Shown here: piece by piece, positions 10,947 to 19,121 of the stretch
Layout of the letters: every line of letters begins with the position of its first letter
Numbering within the stretch: position 1 is the first letter of the stretch
Assembly (NCBI RefSeq): GCF_000499385.1
Contig: NW_013654863.1
Coordinates: forward strand, 2,488 to 66,487
DNA length: 64,000 nt
Reading direction: 5' to 3'
DNA from: Eimeria necatrix
Taxonomy: Eukaryota; Apicomplexa; Conoidasida; Eucoccidiorida; Eimeriidae
Position numbers and translations under genes: made by a program
The notes under the pieces: generated by a model
What the model was told of the DNA's origin: nothing
The model's input: the letters and a program-made list of their open reading frames with translations, nothing else
Databases searched by the model: none

Positions 10947-11239
10947 CAGCAGCCTAAACAGGCAGATGGCAAGGAAGCAAGAGGTTAAAGGGAACAGGTA
11001 CAAATCGGAGAGGTGCCCAGGGGGCCCCCTGTAGGGGCCCCCCGGGGGCCCCTAAAGGGCCCCTGAAGGGCCTCTGAAGGGGCCCTTTTAGGGGCCCTAA
11101 AGGGCCCCTAAAGGGCCCCCAGAGGGGCCCTAATGAAGCCCTAAAAGGGCTCTAAAATGGTCCTAAAGGCGCCCTAAATGGGCCTCTTGTGCCCTCTGTT
11201 TATATACATTTGAAATATTCTTTTCCCGCGCTGCAGTGC

Positions 11240-11340
11240 GGCGGGTGTACGTACACCGCAGCGGGTGTACGTACAGCGCAGCAGGTGTACGTACACCGCA
11301 GCGGGTGTACGTACACCGCAGCGGGTGTACGTACACCGCA
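11240..11340. repeat. Five tandem copies of a 20-bp perfect palindrome
   Basis: The unit is TGCGGTGTACGTACACCGCA, equal to its own reverse complement. Five head-to-tail copies are present; copy 2 has one arm mutated (GTACAGC) and copy 3 has one base changed. The same 14-bp core is dispersed singly elsewhere in segment 1. Confidence 0.93.
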
Positions 11341-11450
11341 GAGTACAGATGCTCTAAAATGGTCTAAACACTTCACAAATAAACTTTTAAATTTGTTTTT
11401 AATTGGCTTTTAAGGCCCTTAAAGCTTTCCTTGCTGCATGCATTTGCCCA

Positions 11451-11946
11451 TTACTGGCGGGGGTCCCCAGAAGTTGGGTAGAGTAGGTCAAACTCCATCA
11501 CCCTGCGTGGCAAGAAGAGAAAAAGAATTAAATAAATGCCAATTGAATAATTATATTTAAATTACATTTAATTGCAAGTAATTAAACATTAAAAGCAAAA
11601 AGAAAGAGAAAAACAGCTGCTGCCTGCCTGCAGCTTCGTGTGTAACGGGCAGGCAGGCCCCCCAGGTGTATAGGCAGCTCCGGGTGTACAGACAGCTCCT
11701 GCGCATGCAAAAACTTCTCCACTTTTTTCTTTCATCACTTTTACCTGAACTGCCGCCCCCGAGAGTCAATAAAGAAGGCCCGGCCTGAAAAGAATAAACA
11801 GAAAGCGCATGCATATGCATATGCATGCATGCATGCATGCATGCATGCATGCATGCATGCATGCATGCAAAAAGCCCCAAAGTTACTTACCCAGCTCGTC
11901 CCTGAAAATGGGAGTCAGCGGCTGCTCGCCCTGCCTGGCTTTGGCG
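11451..11946 (-). CDS. Unrecognised gene, three C-terminal exons
   Basis: Three exons fit in phase: 11946-11891, 11784-11745 and 11502-11451 (stop TAA), joined by canonical gt-ag sites (gtaagt, gtaaaa; ctgcag, ttttcag, cacgcag). They read AKARQGEQPLTPIFRDELG, RAFFIDSRGRQF and RVMEFDLLYPTSGDPRQ-stop. The composition is ordinary protein with no homopolymer. Exon 1 needs two bases from an upstream exon; a candidate lies at 12531-12496 (after a gcatgcag acceptor), but its reading frame is ambiguous. The intron between the last two exons carries half copies of the GTGTAC palindrome, and the intron upstream of exon 1 holds the GCAT tetranucleotide run nearby and telomere-like arrays. I do not recognise the family. 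Confidence 0.5.
11808..11868. repeat. (GCAT)n / (ATGC)n tetranucleotide run
   Basis: About 14 tandem ATGC units with an initial GCATATGCATATGC variant. It lies in an intron of the preceding gene model and is a self-complementary alternating sequence. Confidence 0.95.
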
Positions 11947-12181
11947 CTGCAGAGAAAACAAAAAGACCTTTTTAGGGTTTTGAGAAGTTTATTTTAATTA
12001 ATTAATATAATTATTTATTCTTTTATTTAATTTGATTCATCAACATCATTATATATTCTCTTATTTAATTAAATTGATTGATATAATTATTTATTCTTTT
12101 ACTTTCTCTATTTTTTTAAAAGTCTATATTAAAAATATATATGTATATATATATAACAGGGAGAGCACATCAAAATCTCCC

Positions 12182-12216
12182 TAAACCCTAAACCCTAAAC
12201 CCTAAACCCTAAACCC
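12182..12216. repeat. Telomere-like CCCTAAA array
   Basis: About five CCCTAAA heptamers following an AT-rich stretch. Confidence 0.9.
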
Positions 12217-12313
12217 TCGAGCTCTAGTGGCTCAGCAGGTAAAGAAAAAGGGACTAAGAAATAGCACAAAAGAAAGAGCTTAAAAAGAAGAGCAAAGGAC
12301 ACCCCCCACCCCC

Positions 12314-12366
12314 TTAAACCCTAAACCCTAAACCCTAAACCCTAAACCCTAAACCCTAAACCCTAG
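12314..12366. repeat. Telomere-like CCCTAAA array
   Basis: About seven CCCTAAA heptamers. Confidence 0.9.
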
Positions 12367-12544
12367 GTCTCACAGAGCCATTCTGTAGACTAAAAAGAAA
12401 AGCACCAGCGGCACCAGCAGCAGCGGCATTGCCCGCAGAAAAGCAAAAACTGCACCCAAAGGGTACGGCCCTGTGGGGCCCCCCGAGGGGCCCCACTGGT
12501 AATTTCCTGCTGCTCTTCTTTGGCTCTGCATGCACAAAAAACGC

Positions 12545-12644
12545 NNNNNNNNNNNNNNNNNNNNNNNNNNNNNNNNNNNNNNNNNNNNNNNNNNNNNNNN
12601 NNNNNNNNNNNNNNNNNNNNNNNNNNNNNNNNNNNNNNNNNNNN
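12545..12644. other. Assembly gap, 100 N
   Basis: Exactly 100 N inside a GGGGCCCC-rich area, so its length is probably a placeholder. GC palindromes are a likely reason for the break. Confidence 0.97.
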
Positions 12645-12956
12645 GCCCCAGGGGCCCCTGGGGCCCCCGGAGCCGCGGGGGCCCCCGGGGCCCCCCGAGA
12701 GAAGGCGGGCCCCGCAGGAGGGAGGCCAGGGCCCCGGGGGCCCTCTTGGGGGGGCCCCCCGGGGGGCCCCCAGGGGGGCCCCCAAGAGGGTACTGAAGCC
12801 CGCGGGGCCTTTTTGCATGCAGAGGGGCCCCAGTGGGGAACTTTGAAGAGATGAAATGTTTTTAAAAAAAGGCCAAGTTGCAGGGGCTTTAGAAAGCCCC
12901 CGCAGCAGCAGACTCATTGGGGCCCCCCACAACAGCCGGAATCCGCATAGCCCGCC

Positions 12957-13001
12957 AAAACCCTAAACCCTAAACCCTAAACCCTAAACCCTAAACCCTA
13001 A
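12957..13001. repeat. Telomere-like CCCTAAA array
   Basis: About six CCCTAAA heptamers. Confidence 0.9.
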
Positions 13002-13684
13002 AGCTTCGGGCGACACAGTGAGGCCCTCGGGCAACCCAGCGAGCCAGCCTGCCGCCAAGAGAGGCCCTGCGCCTCTCGGGGCTTCTGAAATGAGCATGGA
13101 TGCTGCGCTGCTGCTGCTGCCGCTGCTGCTGCTGCTGCCGCTGCTGCTGCTGCTGCTGCCGCTGCTGCTGCTGCTGCTGCTGCTAGCGGGTCAGCTGTGT
13201 GCAGCTGGCGCTCGCTGCGGTCCGTACACCCCAGCTGCAGCGCCAAATGCCAGCAACAAGAATAGTAGAGCCCTCAGTTTCTTTATTTTGCAAAAATTAG
13301 AATAAAATTTCAAGAAAAAAGCTGCTTTCCAGCTTTGCTGCTGCGCTGCTGCGCGCGGCGGCAGAACACGAGCAGTCCGGCCTCTGCATGCGCGGCCAAA
13401 CAGCAGCTCCAAGTGGCCCAACAAAAGCTTTTCAGAATCCAAAAACAAAATATAAATTTAATTTAATTTAATTCTTCAAATTTCACTTCGAGTTTCACTT
13501 TCTGAGACGCAGCAGAAGGCAAAAGCCCAGCCGCCGCTGCTGCTGCTGCCTCGAGAGCGCCGCATGCAAAGCTGCTGCTTTTTGCCCATTTGCTTCTCCC
13601 TACTCCCCATTTTTTCAGTTTTTTATATTTATTTTCTCTTTTATGTTTAATTTAATTCCTTATTTGTCTATTTCGCGGCGAAGA

Positions 13685-13803
13685 CGCAGCGCCAGGGGCC
13701 CCTCCCTGCGAGCCAGCCAGGGGGGCCCCAGTTCAAGTTTCGCTGCGAAGTGACTTTTTGTCTTTTTACCCCGGACAACTTTGAAGTCTTTGGCGACAAA
13801 TAA
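13685..13803 (+). CDS. Possible terminal exon, unrecognised
   Basis: An open plus-strand frame ends QFKFRCEVTFCLFTPDNF, EVFGDK-stop. The residue mix is that of a beta-rich folded protein, unlike the homopolymer shadows around it. Several ag dinucleotides near 13685 could serve as acceptor. No upstream exon could be joined with confidence, so this is only a candidate. Confidence 0.25.
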
Positions 13804-14215
13804 TACCATTTAACTTCAATTATTTTTGTTTTTATTGAACTCGATGGGGGCAAGAGTTGTTTTCAGTTAAAGACCCCGAAGACTGCTGATGGCTTCCCCC
13901 GTAGTTGCCTATGCTGTGCGCGCAGCAGCGAGGCGCAGCAGCAGCTGCTGCTGCTGCAGCTGCTGCTGCTGCAGCAGGGGCTGCTGCTGCTGGCAGCAGC
14001 AGCCACAGCTGGGCAGAATACCAAGTGTTTGCTTTTGAGAGTCTCTTGAGGGCCTTCCCAGGGGCCCCCGGATGTGGGGCCAGCAGCAGCAGCAACAGCT
14101 GCTGCAAAACGCATGCAGCAGCCAGCAGCAGCAGCAGCAGGTCCGAAACTTTGTTGCTGCTGCTGCCGCTGTGCAGCGAGTGCGCCGCAGCCCCTCCAAT
14201 ATGTACAGTCGCGGG

Positions 14216-14266
<51 letters not shown>

Positions 14267-14469
14267 GCGGAGCATGCCCTGTGCATGCAGCGCATGCAGC
14301 TCGTCGCTGCTGCTGCTGCTGCTGCTGCGCTTAGGCCTCCAGGGCCTCCAAAGGGCCCCACAGGCAGGTGGGCTGCTGCTGTGCAGCAAAACAGATGTGC
14401 AGCAGCAGCAAAGGAACTTCTTCCCGCTGCTGCTGCAGCCTTTGGCCCAGTGGCAGGGCCCACACAACA

Positions 14470-14655
14470 TCACCAGGGGGCCCCCCAGGGGCCCCTCAAA
14501 AGCCTCTTTAGGGGGCCCCCTGGGGGCCCCCCTGGGGGCCCCCCATGAAGCCTTTCCTGGGGGCCCCCCGGGAGTTCCCTTAGGGGGGCCCTCTAGGGGC
14601 TTCCCCGGGGGCCTCTCTGCGGGGGCCCCCAGGGGACCCCCACGGGGGCCCCTAC
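14470..14655. repeat. GGGGGCCCCC palindrome field
   Basis: Alternating G-run/C-run blocks with short spacers; a second block is at 14840-14915. Confidence 0.85.
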
Positions 14656-14656
14656 C

Positions 14657-14699
<43 letters not shown>

Positions 14700-15054
14700 C
14701 AGCAGCAGCGCAGCGCGCAGCCCCGGCTGCTGCAGCAGCAGCAGCAGCAGCAGAGCAGCGCCGCAGAACACTGCGAGGTGGATATTTGTGCTGCTAAAGA
14801 AAGCTTTTTGGCTTTCAGAAGACTTAGCTATAAATTGCTGCTGCCCCCGGGGGCCCCAGGGGCCCCGGGGGCCCCGGGGGCCCCGGGGGCCCCTGGGGCC
14901 CCGGGGCCCCCGGAGGGGCTATGGCCTTGGGTTTGGCAGCTTCTGTAAATTCTTTTTTGCAAGTTTTGGGGGAGCTGCCGTTGGCTGTGGGCAGTGCTGC
15001 CGATCTGCTGCTGCTGCTGCTGCTGCAGCCGTCGAGGTGGCTGCGGCCGTCCGC

Positions 15055-15087
<33 letters not shown>

Positions 15088-15228
15088 CACAGAGGGGCCC
15101 CGCAGCCTGCAGCAGCAAACGGACAGGAGACATTATGGCTTATTTTTAGCTCTTCTCCTCCGCGCAGTTGCAGCCACCATTAAACAAAGAGAAGAAAATA
15201 CATTAAGGGGTCCAACTTCCCCCTTCAG

Positions 15229-15273
<45 letters not shown>

Positions 15274-15884
15274 AGCTGCAGGGGCAAACGGGGAGGGGCC
15301 CGGGCAGGGCCGTGGGGGGCCCCTGCGGGGCCCCCAGCCGAGCGAACCGCTGCCCCGCTGCGCCGTGGTAGCTGAGACTTTTAGCTGCTGCAGCAGCTGC
15401 TGCTGGCGCTGCAGCAGCAGCAAACCAGCGGGGGTGGGGGGTGAGGGTTTGGTTTCTTTTTGCTGCCTCGAAAGCTCCAGGTGGCTCTGCATGCTGCGCA
15501 GCCGTTTTTCGCACATTTTCCTCCTTTTCTACGGAGTTCAGAGAAGCAAGCAGCAGCAGCAGCAGCAGCAAGAGCAGCAGCAGCAGCAGCAGCAAGAGCA
15601 GCTGCAGCAGCAGCAGCAAGAGCAGCTGCAGCAGCAGCAGCAAGAGCAGCTGCAGCAGCAGCAGCAGCAGCGCAGTGCAGCTGCGACAGAGGGGACTCTT
15701 TTGCCTGTTTTGTTTGTTGCGGACATAACAAATGCAGTTGTGGCAGCAGCAGCTGAGTAGCTGCTGCTGCAGATTGCTGCTGCAGCTTGCATGCGATTTA
15801 TTGTGCTTCTCAAGCCCCAAGTTTAAATAAATAAACCCCCTATATAGACAAGAGCGAAAGGCCTGCTGCGCAGCCCGCCTGCAT

Positions 15885-15946
<62 letters not shown>

Positions 15947-16132
15947 TGACTAGCAGTGTAGATACACCTGAGAAAGGCACCTAAATGCAGCTTTTTGGGA
16001 AGCAAATGCAAAACATTAAAAAGGCAAAAGCGCAGCAGCAAAAAGAAATTCTTTTGAAAAAAAGAAGTGAAAAGAATTAAACAAAGAAAAGAAATTGCTG
16101 CCCTTAGTAGGGCTGCACAGCGTGCCGGCTGC

Positions 16133-16176
<44 letters not shown>

Positions 16177-16674
16177 TGGCTCTCGTAGCCGCGCTGCAGC
16201 AAAACAAAAGCACAAATGCGCGTTTGTGCATTTTGCATGCGTGAAATATGAATGCACATTTATTAAAGATAGAAATATATTTGTTTATAAATATGTACAA
16301 GAATATATATTATAAATATGTTAATGTATATATATATATCTAGATGTTGCTTATGCATGCATAATATATATATATATATTGTACATATATATCTATATGT
16401 TGCTTACGCATGCATAATGTATATATTATGCATGCATAATCAACATATATATACATATATATATATATATTAACATATTCAGCAGTTAAATTAAAATATA
16501 GCATATGCGCATACAAAACACATAAAATAATAGAAATATAATTTATAATAATAGAAGACATTAACATATCCGCAACACACCCTAAACATATATAAAATAA
16601 AAAATATATAATTTATAATAAATATACATAATGTACATAGAAGACACTAATATATTTGTAATAATATGGGTAAA

Positions 16675-16675
16675 C

Positions 16676-16726
<51 letters not shown>
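16675..16726. repeat. (TA)n microsatellite
   Basis: About 25 perfect TA dinucleotides in an AT-rich 600-bp stretch downstream of the WDR89-like gene. Confidence 0.95.
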
Positions 16727-16731
<5 letters not shown>

Positions 16732-16859
16732 CAAAAAGCCCCACACTTAAACTAATAAACAAATAAACACGTAAAATTCCACTCATATGTCTATTTACAT
16801 TTATTTTATTCATTTATATTTACTTATATCTATTTAAATCCATTTAAATCCATTTAAAT

Positions 16860-16999
16860 TTATTCAAATTTAATTAAATATCTTTTTACTTGTCGCCAGG
16901 CGCAAACTCTCCCGTCTTCGCCACAAGTGAGAAGTCCAAATCCGTGAGTTCCCTTTCCAGCTGTACTGACAGCTCCCCTGTGTACATACACCCGAAAAG

Positions 17000-17031
<32 letters not shown>

Positions 17032-18068
17032 AGCTAGCCGCCCTCTTATCTACTAAGAGGCAGCTGTGGGGTTTGTCTTCAGGTGTACGTACACCGGAGC
17101 TCCTGCAGCTCCTGCGGCCGAGAGTTTAGCCGGCCAAAGCCAAGGGCTAGATGTTCTTCTAGGCTTTAGGGTTTAGGGCTTAGGGTTTGGCGTTTAGGGT
17201 TTAGGGTTTGGGGTTTAGGGCTTAGGGTTTGGGGTTTAGGGCCCACCGAATAACCCCGCTGAGCCCCTGCCCGTTCTGGCTGCGGAAAGCGAAAGGGTCT
17301 CAGGTGATTCTAGGCCTTAGGGCTTAGGGTTTAGGGTTTAGGGTTTAGGGTTTAGGGTTTGGGGCCCACCGAATAACCCCACAGTGGCCCTGCCCATTTT
17401 GGCTGCGGAAAACCGCCGCGGGCTCCACCCCGTCCAGATTGGCATGCAGCAGCAGCAGCTGCCCAGAGACAGACCCTAAGAGAAATAAAAAATAAAAAGA
17501 AATAAAAAGAAATAAAAAGTAAAAAGAAATAAAAAGAAATAAAAAGAAATAAAAAGAAATAAAAAGAAATAATTAAAAAGGAAATAAAAAGAAATAAAAA
17601 GAAATAATTAAAAGAAATAACAAGAAATAAGAAAAGATTAAAAAAAGAAATGAAAAAGAAAAAATGATCAAAAAGAAATAAAAAGAAATAAAAAGAAATA
17701 ATTAAAAAGGGAATAAAGGGGAATAAACAATAAAAAGAAATAAAGATGTAAAAAGAATTAGAAGAAACAAAAGAGAAAGATATGGGAATAAAAGGAAGTG
17801 AAAGCAGAGATTTCAAAGAGGTAAAAGAGAAATAAAAAGAAATAATCAAAAGAAACAAAAAGAAATAACGCATGCATGCATGCGTAGGTCTTGAGGTGTA
17901 TGTACACCTGCACACCCGCGAGTATGAAGAGGCGGCCGAGGTCTTCGTCATAAAAAGTGTTAATTATATATCCGCAGCTTTCTCCTTCTCGGACTTGTGG
18001 GTGGCTGCGAATGGAGAGCCACTCGGCTTTGCGGTGTGCAGCCACTGCAGCATCTGGTGCTGCTGCTG

Positions 18069-18102
<34 letters not shown>

Positions 18103-18250
18103 AGCGTACTGCTGCAGCCCCTCCAGCTGCCACAACCCCACATCTTCCATTGCGCTGCAAATGCAGACACAGGAGGCCCCAGGGCCCACCAAAGAAAGGC
18201 TTTTGACAGCTCTTTCTTGCGAGAAGCAGGAGACGAGGGCCCCCCCCTCC

Positions 18251-18299
<49 letters not shown>

Positions 18300-18454
18300 C
18301 TGCTGCAGTGTCCGCCACGCACACCAGAGAGTCCTCGCCCCCCGACAGCAGCAGCTGCTGCTGCACTGGGTGGAACTGCAGCGCCGTCACAGTGTCGCCG
18401 TGCAGCAGCAGCTCCCAGAGGAGCTTTTTGCTGCGCCGCTGCTTCAGCTTCGGC

Positions 18455-18497
<43 letters not shown>

Positions 18498-18620
18498 GCA
18501 GGTCAAAACCCTTTATTGTGTTTTTAAAAGCAGCAGCAAACACTAAGTCATCTCCTTTAACTGCGAGGGCCCACAAGTCTGCTGCGCGGCTGCCGGGCGG
18601 GGCAATTTGCACAGTGGCCT

Positions 18621-18660
<40 letters not shown>

Positions 18661-18908
18661 GGGCGGCCTGTGCTGCTGCCGCAAGTCCCACAGCTTCACT
18701 GCCCCGTCTTGAGAAGATGTCAGCAGCAAGTTGCTGCTGCTGTGCAGGAAGCAGCAGCAAGTAACTGGCGCTGCGTGGGCCTTGGCTAGGGTGTACGTAC
18801 ACCTCAGCTGCTGCGCGTCTATCAAGTTCAAAGTGCTGCTGCTGTCGATACAGCAGACATCCGTTGACAAGTTGCTGCCAACGATGTGCTGCAGACACGC
18901 CGGCTCGC

Positions 18909-18952
<44 letters not shown>

Positions 18953-19068
18953 AGCTGCAGGCACCCCACAGACTCTATAGCCACCAAGTGCTTCGAGATC
19001 CCTCGCCCGCTGCGCACGGGGCCGCAGCCCTCTACCTCGGGGACGCAAAAAGAGGAGAAGGCGCTCAT
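16860..19068 (-). CDS. WDR89: WD40 beta-propeller protein, WDR89-like
   Basis: Three exons fit in phase: 19068-17916, 17475-17370, 16965-16860 (TAA), giving about 454 aa. Exon 1 starts MSAFSSFCVPEVEG (the ATG chosen is the first one; the upstream frame runs into a telomere-like array). WD repeats: HAAPVTCCCFLHSSSNLLLT then SSQDGAVKLWDLR; DLWALAVKGDDLVFAAAF then GFDLR; HGDTVTALQFHPVQQQLLL then SGGEDSLVCVAD; SIRSHPQVREGESCGYII and FYDEDLGRLFILAG. Exon 2 gives SVSGQLLLLHANLDG and GQGHCGVIR; exon 3 closes with TAGKGTHGFGLLTCGEDGRV and CAWRQ. The domain order, including RLFILAG followed by a late GEDG..W blade, is that of WDR89, a small propeller of poorly known function. S, A, Q and S runs interrupt loops between blades. 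Intron 1 contains a 400-bp polypurine tract; intron 2 contains telomere-like arrays and a copy of the end of exon 2. Confidence 0.85.
17082..17095. repeat. GGTGTACGTACACC palindrome in WDR89 intron 2
   Basis: A perfect copy. A variant, TGTGTACATACACC, is at 16979-16992, ending in the AGCT-rich segment just before the exon 3 acceptor. Confidence 0.9.
17163..17238. repeat. Degenerate telomere-like TTTAGGG array
   Basis: TTTAGGG with GCTTAGGG and TTTGGGG variants, inside WDR89 intron 2. It follows the duplicated exon fragment in gene direction. Confidence 0.88.
17239..17290 (-). pseudogene. Duplicated copy of WDR89 exon 2 end plus donor
   Basis: In gene direction it reads CGCAGCCAGAACGGGCAGGG then GTTATTCG and gtgggc, closely matching the end of exon 2 and its donor, offset by 132 bp. 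The frame is preserved (RSQNGQGLSGVIR against RSQNGQGHCGVIR). The segment ctttcgctttccgcag at its 5' side could act as an acceptor, so a small alternative exon is conceivable; equally it may be inert. Confidence 0.8.
17312..17362. repeat. Telomere-like TTTAGGG array next to WDR89 exon 2 donor
   Basis: About six heptamers. In gene direction the order is donor gtgggcccc, then AAACCCTAAACCC, so the array starts less than 10 bases into the intron. Confidence 0.92.
17480..17870. repeat. Polypurine AAAAAGAAAT repeat in WDR89 intron 1
   Basis: Nearly 400 bases of imperfect AAAAAGAAAT units on plus. On the sense strand of the gene this is one long ATTTCTTTTT pyrimidine tract ending at the acceptor ctcttag of exon 2. 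Confidence 0.92.
17895..17908. repeat. GGTGTATGTACACC palindrome variant past WDR89 exon 1 donor
   Basis: Starts within about 10 bases of the exon 1 donor (GCGG, gtgtgcag) in gene direction. Confidence 0.85.
18790..18803. repeat. GGTGTACGTACACC palindrome inside WDR89 coding sequence
   Basis: The perfect 14-bp element lies in exon 1 and is read as part of LRCTYTLAKAH, immediately before the WD repeat HAAPVTC. The surrounding frame is uninterrupted, so the element appears to be translated. Confidence 0.88.
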
Positions 19069-19077
19069 GAGCGGCGG

Positions 19078-19121
19078 CAAACCCTAAACCCTAAACCCTA
19101 AACCCTAAACCCTAAACCCTA
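19078..19121. repeat. Telomere-like CCCTAAA array at the WDR89 start
   Basis: About six heptamers beginning roughly 10 bases upstream of the WDR89 start codon. It is the last telomere-like array before the repeat-poor segment. Confidence 0.92.

Larger units (their letters stand above)
9356..11450. other. Repeat-rich interval without a recognised gene
   Basis: Contains CAG/CTG runs (9600-9665, 10586-10630, 10900-10945), a GGTGTACGTACACC palindrome at 9743-9756 and a variant at 10315-10328, a telomere-like array at about 10808-10843, GGGGCCCC-type tracts at about 11018-11150 and the palindrome array at 11240-11340. A short plus-strand frame after a tttatttcag acceptor (ISELKAELKEINSNYLKLK, ending at 10000) resembles a coiled-coil tail but is not recognised. 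Confidence 0.5.
13804..16859. other. Dense triplet-repeat interval, coding content unresolved
   Basis: CAG/CTG runs at about 13930-14330, 14655-14760, 15005-15090, 15230-15275, 15545-15670 and 15885-15945 keep long frames open on both strands at once, so length of reading frame is no evidence here. The block 15545-15670 is an ordered higher repeat (CAAGAGCAGCTGCAGCAGCAG-like units). Short stretches look protein-like (AEYQVFAFESLLRAF near 14010; CEVDICAAKESFLAFRRLSY near 14775; LLPVLFVADITNAVV near 15705), but no splice-consistent gene emerged. 16250-16860 is AT-rich with TA microsatellites. Confidence 0.5.

Noticed and set aside
18785..18803. A 17-base intron beginning at the palindrome in WDR89 exon 1
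   Set aside because: Removal would shift the frame, while the unspliced frame continues through a good WD repeat.
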